Assembly: GCF_001294205.1 (NCBI RefSeq)
Contig: NZ_LAQT01000038.1
Location: 1-64,000, forward strand
DNA from: Amantichitinum ursilacus
GTDB taxonomy: Bacteria; Pseudomonadota; Gammaproteobacteria; Burkholderiales; Chitinibacteraceae
Reading direction: 5' to 3'
DNA: 64,000 nt
Made by a program: the position numbers and the translations under genes. The notes below the pieces were generated by a model. The model was given only the letters and a program-made list of their open reading frames with translations. It made no database searches and was not told the DNA's origin. Of the stretch, positions 1 to 8,361 are shown in pieces; the first letter of the stretch is position 1; each line of letters opens with the position of its first letter.

Positions 1-27
1 TTGAAAATATTTTTAGAAAATTTTCAA
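1..27. repeat. AT-rich inverted repeat at window edge
   Basis: The first 27 bases form an imperfect palindrome with 8-nt arms (TTGAAAAT / ATTTTCAA) around an 11-nt AT-rich loop. It lies just downstream of the ghrB stop codon. It could be a weak terminator or belong to an unseen gene to the left. The function is unknown. Confidence 0.3.
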
Positions 28-81
28 AGCAATTGAGTAGCGCCCAATATAACGGCACGCCACCCACAGCGGAAATCCTGA

Positions 82-1056
82 TTATTCGCGCTTCCAGGCC
101 TGCGGATTGACCATGAATTCGGGTAAACGCCCTTCCAACGCATCAATCAGGTTGCTCACCGCCGATGCGGCCATGTCATATCGGGTCTGATGCGTTGCCG
201 ATCCCACATGCGGTAACGCCACCACCTGCGGCAGCTTTAATAACGGCGACGCCACATCCAGCGGTTCATTCTCGAATACATCCAGCCCCGCCCCCGCAAT
301 CTGCCCGTTCTGCAGCGCCGCAATCAGCGCCGCTTCATCCACCACCCTTCCCCGTCCGGCATTAATAAAGAAAGCGTGCTTTTGCATCAGCGCAAATTCG
401 CGCATGCTGAAGCGCTTTTCGGTCTCGGCACTTAACGGCAACAACACGCAAACAAAATCGCATTCGCGAAGCAGATCATCCAGCGGCAGCCATTTAGCCT
501 GCAGCGCTTCTTCCGCTGCCGGATGCTGGCTGCGATTGTGATAGCGCACATTCATGCCAAAGCCGTGTTTCGCCCGGCGGCCAACAGCCAAACCAATTCG
601 CCCCATCCCGACGATGCCCAGGGTTTTGCCATGCACATCGCTGCTATAACAATCCGGCCCCACCGAGCCCTGCCACTGGCCCGCCTTGACATACTCCGCC
701 AGCTCAGCGCCGCGCCGTGCTGTCATCAGCATCAACATCAATACCGTATCGGCTACCGTCTCGGTCAGTGCCGCGGGCGTATTACTCAACAGGATGCCGC
801 GACGCGTCAGATCGGCCACATCAAACTGATCGAAACCTGCCGACACCGTTGCCACCGTGCGCAGCTTGCTGGCGCGGTCCAACACTGCGGAAGGCAAGCT
901 CAAGCCGCCGCCGATTACGCCATCGGCCTGCGCCATTGCCGCTGCAAACGGACCGTCACTATCCACCGAATCGACTTCGGTGATCTCAAAGCGCGCCTTC
1001 AACTGCGCCAGCAAGTCTTCGGGCAAATTCTTGTAAACCACTACACGCTGGGTCAC
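82..1056 (-). CDS. ghrB: Glyoxylate/hydroxypyruvate reductase B (2-ketoacid reductase)
   Basis: A cytosolic NAD(P)H-dependent D-2-hydroxyacid dehydrogenase that reduces glyoxylate, hydroxypyruvate and 2-ketogluconate. The Rossmann motif GIVGMGRIG is in mid-protein. The family's catalytic Arg is in NAGRG, the Glu in DVFENEP and the His in LPHVGSAT. The motif TETVADT before the nucleotide-binding domain is typical of GhrB. I chose the GTG at 1056 because an AGGA ribosome-binding site precedes it. It gives 324 residues, the same length as E. coli GhrB, and the protein then starts with the GhrB-like VVVYKNLPEDLL. A longer frame upstream (to 1203) has no family similarity. It is transcribed away from the diguanylate cyclase gene, and the shared 234-nt region must hold both promoters. 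Choice of GhrB over a generic 2-hydroxyacid dehydrogenase rests on recall of the family sequence. Confidence 0.88.
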   Translation of the reverse strand: MTQRVVVYKNLPEDLLAQLKARFEITEVDSVDSDGPFAAAMAQADGVIGGGLSLPSAVLDRASKLRTVATVSAGFDQFDVADLTRRGILLSNTPAALTETVADTVLMLMLMTARRGAELAEYVKAGQWQGSVGPDCYSSDVHGKTLGIVGMGRIGLAVGRRAKHGFGMNVRYHNRSQHPAAEEALQAKWLPLDDLLRECDFVCVLLPLSAETEKRFSMREFALMQKHAFFINAGRGRVVDEAALIAALQNGQIAGAGLDVFENEPLDVASPLLKLPQVVALPHVGSATHQTRYDMAASAVSNLIDALEGRLPEFMVNPQAWKRE

Positions 1057-1290
1057 GGCGACGTTCCTGTCGATAAACAATAAGAGATATGAGCTTAGCG
1101 CGCCGGTGCGGGTTTCCGCCAAGCAGAAATAAACCCGGCCTTGCTGAATATCGCAAACACCGTCGGCAGAAACCACACATCCCGTTTTATATAACGCGCG
1201 CACGCGCGAGAAATCGACTGTTTGATCAGCAGCGATGACATCAGCATTAGCCTTCTCTAGAATGCTTGATCCCGCCCGTGCCTCGACTCA

Positions 1291-2445
1291 ATGCTCAGTC
1301 CCGCTACCCTGCTCATCATTACCGCCCTGCTCTGCACCATGATGTTGCTGGTCATGCTTTCGCTGCGCCGTAGCCGGCTGCCCGGGATTCGGGAATGGAC
1401 GTGGGCAATCATTCTCGAAATCGTCGCGCTCGGTTGCTATCTGTGCCAAAACGCCGCGCCAATGGTCATCGGCTATGTGCTGGCCAATTCGCTGATCGCC
1501 CTGGCCATCTGCCTGTTCTATGCAGGCTGCCGCCGCTTCTTCCGGCTTGAGGTGCCGTGGACTGGCATGATTGCCACGGTCGCGCTGGTTGCAGTGGTCA
1601 TTCCGGTATTGCGCTACCCCGTTGATTACATGAATTTGCGGGTGGCTTTTATGTCGGTGGTGCATGGCATCATCAGCACAATGATCGCGTATACGATTAT
1701 CAAATATCGTCCCGCCTACCGCGCCACCCATGGCCATATGCTGACCGCGGTACTGGCTCTGGTATTTGCCATCGGCTATGCCATCCGCGGCGTGGTTTAC
1801 CTGCACCGTCCTGACAATACGCCGCTGCTGGTCGATGGCTCCATCATCAATCTGATCTTCCTGTCGCTGGGCGCGCTCATCATGCCGGGCCTGACGATGG
1901 GCGCGGTGGTGATGACGCATGACACCTTGTTAAGCCAGGCCGAAGCCATCGCCAACCGTGATTTTCTGACTGGCGTGTTATCGCGCAAGGCCTTTATCGA
2001 GCAAGCCCAGCGCGAGATGGCGCGCGCCAGTCGCTATGGCCGCGCATTGGCGCTGGTAATGGTGGACATCGATCATTTCAAAGCCATCAACGATCGTTAC
2101 GGCCACCCCACCGGCGACGCCATCCTGCGCGACTTTGCTTTATTGGCCGAGGCCAGCGTGCGTGACGGCGACTATATCGGGCGTCTCGGTGGCGAGGAAT
2201 TCGGCATTCTGCTGCCCGATAGCGCGGGCCCCGCCGCTGCAGTGATGGCGGAGCGCTTGCGCGAACAAGTGGCAGCACGCCGCTATCGCGCGGGTGAGCA
2301 GATTGTGCGCTACACGCTCAGCGCCGGCATGGCCGTGTGGCAACCGGGCGAGACGATCGAAGACTTTGTCGCGCGCTCCGATTACTGGTTGTACCAGGCC
2401 AAACAAAGTGGTCGCAATCGCGTGCAAGGCGACCCCGCCACTTAG
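1291..2445 (+). CDS. Membrane-anchored diguanylate cyclase (GGDEF)
   Basis: Makes the second messenger c-di-GMP from two GTP. The N-terminal half (about residues 1-205) is a series of hydrophobic helices with very short loops and no recognisable sensor domain. The C-terminal GGDEF domain (about 215-380) starts with DFLTGVLSR, carries DIDHFKAINDRYGH for Mg/GTP binding, and has an intact active site written GGEEF. An RxxD product-inhibition site (RDGD) lies exactly five residues before GGEEF, so feedback inhibition by c-di-GMP is expected. The ATG at 1291 opens directly into a membrane helix, which supports the start even though no strong ribosome-binding site is seen. The gene is monocistronic and converges on the amylase gene. 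The signal sensed is unknown. Confidence 0.88.
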   Translation: MLSPATLLIITALLCTMMLLVMLSLRRSRLPGIREWTWAIILEIVALGCYLCQNAAPMVIGYVLANSLIALAICLFYAGCRRFFRLEVPWTGMIATVALVAVVIPVLRYPVDYMNLRVAFMSVVHGIISTMIAYTIIKYRPAYRATHGHMLTAVLALVFAIGYAIRGVVYLHRPDNTPLLVDGSIINLIFLSLGALIMPGLTMGAVVMTHDTLLSQAEAIANRDFLTGVLSRKAFIEQAQREMARASRYGRALALVMVDIDHFKAINDRYGHPTGDAILRDFALLAEASVRDGDYIGRLGGEEFGILLPDSAGPAAAVMAERLREQVAARRYRAGEQIVRYTLSAGMAVWQPGETIEDFVARSDYWLYQAKQSGRNRVQGDPAT

Positions 2446-2454
2446 CGTACGGCG

Positions 2455-2486
2455 CAAAAAAGCCGGCCCTGATTACAAGGCCGGCT
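2455..2486 (-). terminator. Rho-independent terminator of the amylase gene
   Basis: A perfect 8-bp stem (AGCCGGCC / GGCCGGCT, 2461-2468 and 2479-2486) is followed on the minus strand by six Ts (As at 2455-2460 on the plus strand). This serves the minus-strand amylase. On the plus strand there is no T-run, so it may only weakly stop the cyclase transcript. Confidence 0.8.
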
Positions 2487-2508
2487 GTTCGATCACTGCG
2501 CACTGATC

Positions 2509-4422
2509 TCAAGACTTGAAGCTGCCATCCGCGCGCGTAGCACTGCCCGAGCTGCACGTGGTGTATTCACGATTGCCGCTGCTGGTGGATTGGCTGCTTT
2601 CCCACGTGGCAGTGGTGCCGTCCCATTTCACATATTTATATTGCACCGCCGTGCTGGCAGGCAGGCTCACACTACCCGACCAGGTGGCGTTGGCGCCGCT
2701 GCCCTGGATGGTTAGCGCATAGCCGCTCGCGGGCGTCCAGTTGCCCAATACCGTCTGGTTGCCGACCACATAAAGGTTCTGACCGAACGTGGTATTGGCG
2801 TTGGCGATGCTGAACGTCACCGTGCAAGTACCGCTACCGGTAGAGCCGCTGCTGCCCAGCTTCTGCCCCGTGTAGATGGCCACCGCGGGCACGGTGCTAC
2901 CGCCATTGGCCGGCAAGGTGATGGTGGCATTGCCGCTGCTATCCACCGTAACGCTATCGCTGGCGCAACTGCTGCCCGACACCACGCCGTGCACCACGTT
3001 GCAATAGGTACCTGCGGGCAAACCGGTCTGGAAGGTTTTGGTCCATGCGCTGGTGTCGTTGTTGATGGCCACAAAGCCCACCGCGCCGCGGCTAAAGGCA
3101 ATCTGATTGCCCGTACCCGTGGTCCAGTTGCTGACGCCCTGGCCGCTGGTCGCAGTGCGGAACGCCACCATATTGGCGATATCGCCCCAACGATGGATGA
3201 AGTCCCAGTTGACGTTGATCAATGCATTGCCGCTGCTGTCATACGGGCTGGTGGTCGGCGCATCCTGGTCGGACGTGCTAAAGCGATAGCCCGAATGCAC
3301 CATGGCCTCGCCATATGGCCATGCCAGCATGAACACGTTGGCCAGATCGTAACGCTTGGTGCCCGAAGCATCGTTGGTGGCGCCGGTATAGTTGCTGGCG
3401 TTCAACGAATCGGTGCCACTGCGTTCGGTATCCCAGTTATTAACAAACACGGTGGCGTATTGCGGCTGCACAAAATTCCACGTGCCGCCCCAGTTGCCGG
3501 GCGTGCCCATCACGGTGGGGATCGACGCCAGATTCAGGCCATTGTTATTGCGGAAGGCATCGCGCAGCGCATACGTGTACTGGAATTCGTTCAGCGTGCC
3601 GTTCTGGAAATAATCCGAGCGCACCACATTGCCATCCGGAATCACCTCTTGCGTCACCCAGATGCTCTCGCCCGCCAGCGTGGTCGGGTAAGCCGCCTTC
3701 ACGGTGTTGAGGATGGTGTTCAGCGAGCCCGGCTGTTGATGTTTGGCCGCGTCGATGCGGAAACCATCAATGCCCAGCGACAGCAGTTTTTTCATGTAGG
3801 TCGAAATCACGCCCTGCACATAGCTGCTTTCGGTGGCCAGATCGGGCATGCCGTTCAAGCGACACAACATCACATTATTGCGATTACCCGGACTGCCGTA
3901 ATCGCTGGACTGGATATCGCACGCGCTATGGAAATCATTGCTGCTGAATTGCGGATAAGTCAGCGTGTCCTTGTTCCAGGTCGAGCCATCGGTCGAGCTA
4001 TAGGTGTTGCTGGAATCCAGGCCCATCTGGTTGACCACCAGATCGGCGTACACACGCACGTGGGCCGCGTGGCAGCTGGCGATCATGGCGCTTAGTTGCG
4101 CCTCGTTGCCCATGCGGCTGGTCAGCGAACCAAAGTTGACCGGCTGATAGATGTCCCACCATGCCCCGGCAATCTTGGTGGCTTGCGGCGGCGAAATCTG
4201 CACCGCGCCATAGCCTTTAGGGCCGATAAAGTCGGTACATTCCTTGCCGATATCGGCCCAGCGCCAATGAAACAACTGAACCGAGGTGCCGGTGGCGTTA
4301 AACGACGACGAGGTCGATGCCGCCTGGCTGGTGGCGATGCTGGTCACGCCCCCATCGCCGCCACCGCATGCGGCCAAAGCCAGAGACAGAATCGAACTGA
4401 AGACTGTGAGTCTGAATCGCAT
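2509..4422 (-). CDS. Secreted alpha-amylase lipoprotein (GH13) with CBM20 domain
   Basis: Hydrolyses internal alpha-1,4 bonds of starch outside the cell. The N-terminus is a lipoprotein signal with lipobox LAAC followed by GGG, so the enzyme is probably tethered to the outer membrane. The GH13 barrel spans about residues 45-400: conserved region I is DLVVNQM, region II is DGFRIDAAKH with the nucleophile Asp, region III is GESIW with the acid/base Glu, and region IV is VFVNNWDTERS with the third Asp. Region IV normally reads N-H-D; here the His is Trp. An all-beta C-domain follows, then a glycine/serine linker and a C-terminal CBM20 starch-binding domain (about 535-637; LYVVGNQTVLGNW, YKYVKWDG). 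The family style resembles Streptomyces/Aeromonas-type bacterial amylases. The upstream region holds LacI-type palindromes, consistent with sugar control. Confidence 0.93.
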   Translation of the reverse strand: MRFRLTVFSSILSLALAACGGGDGGVTSIATSQAASTSSSFNATGTSVQLFHWRWADIGKECTDFIGPKGYGAVQISPPQATKIAGAWWDIYQPVNFGSLTSRMGNEAQLSAMIASCHAAHVRVYADLVVNQMGLDSSNTYSSTDGSTWNKDTLTYPQFSSNDFHSACDIQSSDYGSPGNRNNVMLCRLNGMPDLATESSYVQGVISTYMKKLLSLGIDGFRIDAAKHQQPGSLNTILNTVKAAYPTTLAGESIWVTQEVIPDGNVVRSDYFQNGTLNEFQYTYALRDAFRNNNGLNLASIPTVMGTPGNWGGTWNFVQPQYATVFVNNWDTERSGTDSLNASNYTGATNDASGTKRYDLANVFMLAWPYGEAMVHSGYRFSTSDQDAPTTSPYDSSGNALINVNWDFIHRWGDIANMVAFRTATSGQGVSNWTTGTGNQIAFSRGAVGFVAINNDTSAWTKTFQTGLPAGTYCNVVHGVVSGSSCASDSVTVDSSGNATITLPANGGSTVPAVAIYTGQKLGSSGSTGSGTCTVTFSIANANTTFGQNLYVVGNQTVLGNWTPASGYALTIQGSGANATWSGSVSLPASTAVQYKYVKWDGTTATWESSQSTSSGNREYTTCSSGSATRADGSFKS

Positions 4423-4524
4423 TTTTGCTCATTCCTTTTTGTTGCTGGCGTGTTCGCCCTTGCTGTTTGCTGGAATCAAGGCCTCTCCATAAAGCCCCGC
4501 AAAAATCCACCGCGTGGTCTGTCG

Positions 4525-4538
4525 CCAAACCGGTTTGG
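4525..4538. promoter_or_regulatory. Candidate LacI-family operator upstream of amylase
   Basis: A perfect 14-bp palindrome, CCAAACCGGTTTGG, lies about 100 nt before the amylase start. A second, similar site is at 4771-4780, and a degenerate one (AAATCGGTT) is near 4586. Palindromes with a central CG are typical of LacI/GalR-family regulators, which often control starch and maltose genes. The regulator is not in this window. Confidence 0.45.
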
Positions 4539-4770
4539 ATTCGCAGCGAAGCCTACGCCATGAAACAACGCGTATTCAACTACACAAATCGGTTGAAAAT
4601 CCCTACATCCCGCCACCCTCCAGGGCATGGCAGCCCGCGCCGTCATTGGCTCGCAACGCCCAAAAAACGCCATTAATGTGGCTTTCAACGATCTGACTTC
4701 AACACGTGTACAGCCGATAGGCGGCTGCACTATTCGTAATCGCAGAAATAAAACTACGCACACGTTCCTC

Positions 4771-4780
4771 AAACCGGTTT
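4771..4780. promoter_or_regulatory. Second AAACCGGTTT palindrome upstream of amylase
   Basis: A 10-bp perfect palindrome with the same core as the site at 4525-4538. It is about 350 nt upstream of the amylase and 63 nt before the SDR terminator region. It may be an auxiliary operator for looping. This is inference from sequence only. Confidence 0.35.
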
Positions 4781-4813
4781 ACCTGGCCCGGATCACCATT
4801 CACCACGTCGGAC

Positions 4814-4851
4814 AAAAAATCGCCCCGCCAGCAATGCCGGCAGGGCGATTT
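4814..4851 (-). terminator. Terminator downstream of the SDR gene
   Basis: Stem AAATCGCCC / GGGCGATTT (4817-4825 and 4843-4851) with further As at 4814-4819, which read as a T-run on the minus strand. It sits about 60 nt past the SDR stop codon and serves that minus-strand gene. Confidence 0.75.
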
Positions 4852-4913
4852 AGATGGTGCGTGGCGATAGCGGCGCAAACGGCTGTCGCGCCATCGCAAC
4901 CCGAATGCCGCAA

Positions 4914-5711
4914 TCAGATAATCGATTCCACCACGCCGCCATCCACGCGCAACGCCGCGCCGGTAGTGGCCGAAGCTTGCTGCGAGCATGCATACACCAC
5001 CATATTGGCCACCTCCTCCGTCGTGGCCGCGCGCTGGATAATCGAGCTGGGCCGTTGCGACTTCACAAAGTCTTTGGCCACGTCTTCCACGCTGCGACCG
5101 CTGCGCGACACTTCATCCTGCAGCATGGTGGTCACGCCTTCGGACAAGGTCGGGCCTGGCAGCACCGCGTTGACCGTCACACCGCTACCGCGTGCCAGTT
5201 TGGCCAAGCCGCGCGAGACGCCCAGCACCGCGGTTTTGGTAAAGCCGTAATGCAACATGTCGTCCGGGATATTGACGCCCGATTCTGACGACAAAAAGAT
5301 CACGCGGCCCCAGCCTTGTTGCAGCATTGCCTGCATGTAATGGCGCGACAAGCGCACGCCCGACATCACGTTGACGTCAAAAAAGCGCTGCCATTCCGCG
5401 TCCTCAATTTCAAAAAACGGCTTCAGCCCGAAGATGCCCACGTTGTTCACCAGGATGTCCACTTTGGGCACCGCAGCGATCAGGGTCTGGCAGCCTTCCG
5501 CCGTGCCCAGATCGGCCGCCACACCCGAAATCGACGCGCCCGCTGGCGCCAGCTCGCGTAGCTTCTGCCCGCTGGCCACCACCCGGCTTTCATCGCGCCC
5601 GGTGATGATGACCGCCGCGCCCGCTTGCGCCAGCCCCGCTGCAATCGCATAGCCTATGCCTGTGGTCGAACCCGTCACCAACGCGGTCTTGCCTGTCAGA
5701 TCAATCTGCAT
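4914..5711 (-). CDS. Short-chain dehydrogenase/reductase (SDR)
   Basis: A classical SDR oxidoreductase of 265 residues. The cofactor motif TGSTTGIG (TGxxxGxG) is near residue 13, the NNVG stabilising motif is in mid-protein, and the catalytic Ser is in FLSSES with Tyr-x-x-x-Lys as YGFTK. The C-terminus ends with a typical LRVDGG strand. Two candidate starts exist. I chose the ATG at 5711 because AGGAG lies seven bases upstream and the protein then begins MQIDLTGKTALVTG, as family members do; the extension to 5753 is not needed. The gene is divergent from the catalase-like gene, with a 171-nt shared promoter region. The substrate cannot be told from sequence; 3-oxoacyl-ACP-reductase-like annotations are common for such proteins but unproven. 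Confidence 0.88.
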   Translation of the reverse strand: MQIDLTGKTALVTGSTTGIGYAIAAGLAQAGAAVIITGRDESRVVASGQKLRELAPAGASISGVAADLGTAEGCQTLIAAVPKVDILVNNVGIFGLKPFFEIEDAEWQRFFDVNVMSGVRLSRHYMQAMLQQGWGRVIFLSSESGVNIPDDMLHYGFTKTAVLGVSRGLAKLARGSGVTVNAVLPGPTLSEGVTTMLQDEVSRSGRSVEDVAKDFVKSQRPSSIIQRAATTEEVANMVVYACSQQASATTGAALRVDGGVVESII

Positions 5712-5882
5712 CGTGTACTCCTGAAAAAAAGCGACATCGGAAGAGAAACGCAAACCCTGTGGGCCAGCCGCTGACAGCGCAAACCGGCCATCCTACTTGT
5801 GCTCGCGCGGCAGACTTATACGCAATGCCGGCCGCGCCTCGCACAATCAGCTTCAACTCATTATTGATAACTGGAATCGGCC

Positions 5883-6980
5883 ATGATGACCACCCGCTAT
5901 GTGTTGTTCGATGCCAGCGTCGAACAGATTGATCCGGACGAAGAACAAACGTTCCAGGCCATCGCCGCCAGCATGCATCACATCAGCGCCATCATGTTCG
6001 AGCGTTATCAGCACGCCGTACGCAGCGTGCACGCCAAAACGCATGGGGTCGTTAAAGGGGAAATGATCGTCCGTAACGATCTGCCGCGGCATCTGGCACA
6101 AGGCGTATTTGCTACGCCGGGTGTGTATTCGGTGCTGGGCCGCTACTCGACCACGCCGGGCGATATTCTGGCCGACAGCATTTCCACACCGCGCGGTTTT
6201 GCCATCAAGATTCTCGGCGTGTCCGGGGCCAAGCTTGACGGCCACGAGGGCGCGCTGACGCAGGATTTTGTGATGGTGAACGGCCTGGCGTTCTCGGTGG
6301 CGACGGCCGCCGATTTTCTCAAGCAGATGCAGTTACTGGAAAAGCACGCCAACGACCCCGAAACCCTCAAGCAAGCCATCTCGACCACCGCGCGCGGCAC
6401 CAACGCCTTGCTGCACGCCATTGGCCAGGACAGCAGCACGCTGGCGTCGCTCGGCCACCCCGAAACGCATATTCTGGGCGAAAGTTTTTCCACCATGGCC
6501 GCCATCCGCTACGGCGAATACGTGGCCAAATTGCGCCTGACGCCTGCCACGCCCGAGATGCAAGCGCTGCACGGCCAGGCGCTCAATATGCACGATCATC
6601 CTTCCGCACTGCGCGAAGCCGTCGCCGCATTCTGTAACGATCACGAACTGGTGTATGACGTGCAGATCCAGCTTTGCAGCGATCTGGCGGTAATGCCGGT
6701 GGAAGATGCGTCCGTGGTCTGGCCCGAGGATCAAAGCCCGTGGCACAGCGTGGCCGAATTGCGCTTTGCCCGGCAGAACAGCTTTAACCCGGCGCGCGTG
6801 GCGTGGACGCAAGACGTGATCAGCTTTAGTCCGTGGCATGGCCTGCAGGCGCATCGGCCGCTTGGCCAGATCATGCGTGCGCGCAAACGCGCTTATCAGA
6901 TGTCGGCGCAATACCGCCGCGAAATGAACGGCCGCGCGCCCACCGAACCACGCAGCATCGACGAAATCCCCGACCACTGA
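5883..6980 (+). CDS. Catalase-like heme protein (small catalase family)
   Basis: A 365-residue protein of the catalase-related heme peroxidase family, shorter than the roughly 480 or more residues of true catalases. The catalase core is recognisable: VHAKTHGVVKGE carries the distal His, RYSTTPGD and STPRGFAIKI match the catalase core, and QDFVMVNGLAF follows. The C-terminal segment is FSPWHGLQAHRPLGQIMRARK, the form seen in the family's small members, not the usual RxFxY proximal motif of classical catalases. It may therefore act as a peroxidase or organic peroxide enzyme. There is no signal peptide, so it is cytosolic. The ATG at 5883 is preceded by GGAA. It is divergent from the SDR. The exact activity is inferred from the family only. 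Confidence 0.8.
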   Translation: MMTTRYVLFDASVEQIDPDEEQTFQAIAASMHHISAIMFERYQHAVRSVHAKTHGVVKGEMIVRNDLPRHLAQGVFATPGVYSVLGRYSTTPGDILADSISTPRGFAIKILGVSGAKLDGHEGALTQDFVMVNGLAFSVATAADFLKQMQLLEKHANDPETLKQAISTTARGTNALLHAIGQDSSTLASLGHPETHILGESFSTMAAIRYGEYVAKLRLTPATPEMQALHGQALNMHDHPSALREAVAAFCNDHELVYDVQIQLCSDLAVMPVEDASVVWPEDQSPWHSVAELRFARQNSFNPARVAWTQDVISFSPWHGLQAHRPLGQIMRARKRAYQMSAQYRREMNGRAPTEPRSIDEIPDH

Positions 6981-7070
6981 TCCGACTGCCTGATTTCGCT
7001 CGCCCGCAGCAATACGCGACGGCAAAGAAATGCGTCAGCCCCATACGTGCGTCGGCCAATTTTGATAATA

Positions 7071-7082
7071 GAACGATCGTTC
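7071..7082. promoter_or_regulatory. Palindrome GAACGATCGTTC upstream of the repair unit
   Basis: A perfect 12-bp palindrome placed 42 nt before the radical SAM start, where an operator would overlap the promoter. Its GAAC-N4-GTTC form equals the Gram-positive type LexA box, but it also fits TetR-family operators. The common beta/gammaproteobacterial LexA box is CTGT-N8-ACAG. The cognate regulator is unknown. Confidence 0.45.
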
Positions 7083-7123
7083 ACTATCATGGTTTTCCTT
7101 TTGCACACGCTGCAGGCAGCAAC

Positions 7124-8356
7124 ATGGATTTCCAGATCAAATTGCAGGTACTGGCGGACGCCGCCAAATACGATGCGTCCTGTTCGTCCAGTGGCAGCGA
7201 CAAGCGCGATTCCAAAGACGGCCGCGGCGTGGGCTCCACGGAAGGCATGGGTATCTGCCATAGCTATGCGCCCGATGGCCGCTGCATTTCGCTACTCAAA
7301 ATCCTGCTGACCAATTACTGCATGTACGACTGCTTGTATTGCGTTAATCGCGTCTCCAGCAATGTGCAGCGCGCGCGTTTTAGCGTGGAAGAAGTCGTCA
7401 AGCTCACGCTCGATTTCTATAAGCGTAATTACATCGAAGGCTTGTTTCTGAGCTCGGGCATTATCCGCAGCGCCGATTACACGATGGAGCAAGTGGTGCG
7501 CGTAGCCAAAGTGCTGCGCGAAGAACATGATTTCCGCGGCTATATCCACCTTAAGACTATCCCCGACGCCAGCGAAGAATTGCTGGCCGAAGCGGGCCGC
7601 TATGCCGACCGGCTCAGCATCAATATCGAGCTGCCTACGGAACAAGGCCTGACCGATCTGGCGCCGGAAAAAGACGCGCGCGCCATCCGCCGGTCGATGG
7701 GCCGTTTGCGCTGGCGTATCGATGAAAGCCGCGAAAGCCGGGCCAACCCCACTACGCGCAAGCCGTTGCGCTTTGCGCCGGGCGGCCAGAGTACGCAAAT
7801 GATCGTTGGCGCCGACGCCACCAACGACCAGGCCATCCTGGCCACCAGCGCCAATCTGTACGGCAATTATCGTTTGCGTCGCGTGTATTACTCGGCGTTC
7901 AGCCCGATCCCCGACGCCAGCAAAGCGCTACCGCTCAAGCCGCCGCCGTTGGTGCGCGAACATCGCTTGTATCAGGCCGACTGGTTGATGCGGTTTTATG
8001 GTTTTAGCGCCGATGAAATCGTCGATCCGAAAGGCGGCATGCTGGATCTGGACATGGACCCCAAGCTGGCGTGGGCATTGCGCCATCGCGAGCGCTTTCC
8101 GGTGGATTTGAACAAAGCGCCGCGCGAGATGTTGTTGCGCGTGCCGGGCCTGGGCAGCAAGGCGGTCGATCGCATACTCAGCACGCGCCGTGTCCGCGCG
8201 TTACGCAGCGATGATCTGGCGCGGCTGCATGTGCCGCTTAAAAAAATCCTGCCGTTTATTACGCTACCGGGCCATAGCCCGGGCGCGACGCTGGATGCCG
8301 CCAGCCTGGCCGCGCAATTGCGCACGCCGCCCGTTCAACCTGATCTGTTTGGATAG
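7124..8356 (+). CDS. Radical SAM protein linked to UdgX (putative DNA repair/modification)
   Basis: A 410-residue radical S-adenosylmethionine enzyme. The 4Fe-4S motif is C-x3-C-x2-C (CMYDCLYC, Cys66/70/73), preceded by the characteristic GRCISLLKILLTNY. The C-terminus has a helix-hairpin-helix element (DLNKAPREMLLRVPGLGSK), a non-specific DNA-binding motif, and ends near QPDLFG. This matches the family called putative DNA modification/repair radical SAM protein, which is almost always encoded beside a DUF4130/uracil-glycosylase gene, as here with 5 nt between them. I chose the ATG at 7124 because the family homology begins at MDFQIKLQVLADAAKYD; the frame upstream to 6833 lies over the catalase gene. 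The substrate and reaction are unknown. A palindromic operator candidate lies upstream. Confidence 0.88.
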   Translation: MDFQIKLQVLADAAKYDASCSSSGSDKRDSKDGRGVGSTEGMGICHSYAPDGRCISLLKILLTNYCMYDCLYCVNRVSSNVQRARFSVEEVVKLTLDFYKRNYIEGLFLSSGIIRSADYTMEQVVRVAKVLREEHDFRGYIHLKTIPDASEELLAEAGRYADRLSINIELPTEQGLTDLAPEKDARAIRRSMGRLRWRIDESRESRANPTTRKPLRFAPGGQSTQMIVGADATNDQAILATSANLYGNYRLRRVYYSAFSPIPDASKALPLKPPPLVREHRLYQADWLMRFYGFSADEIVDPKGGMLDLDMDPKLAWALRHRERFPVDLNKAPREMLLRVPGLGSKAVDRILSTRRVRALRSDDLARLHVPLKKILPFITLPGHSPGATLDAASLAAQLRTPPVQPDLFG

Positions 8357-8361
8357 GCGCC

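Larger units (their letters stand above)
4423..4913. other. Intergenic region upstream of amylase, no gene seen
   Basis: This 491-nt stretch lies between the amylase start and the SDR stop, both on the minus strand. It holds the amylase promoter region, two CCGG-centred palindromes and the SDR terminator, each listed separately. The short reading frames crossing it have no homology that I recognise. Confidence 0.6.

Noticed and set aside
7071-7082. Firm LexA box assignment
   Set aside because: The form fits other LexA types and TetR operators equally, so only an unassigned palindrome is annotated.
6833-7123. Longer start of the radical SAM protein
   Set aside because: The upstream part overlaps the catalase-like gene, has no homology to the family and would cross the palindromic operator.
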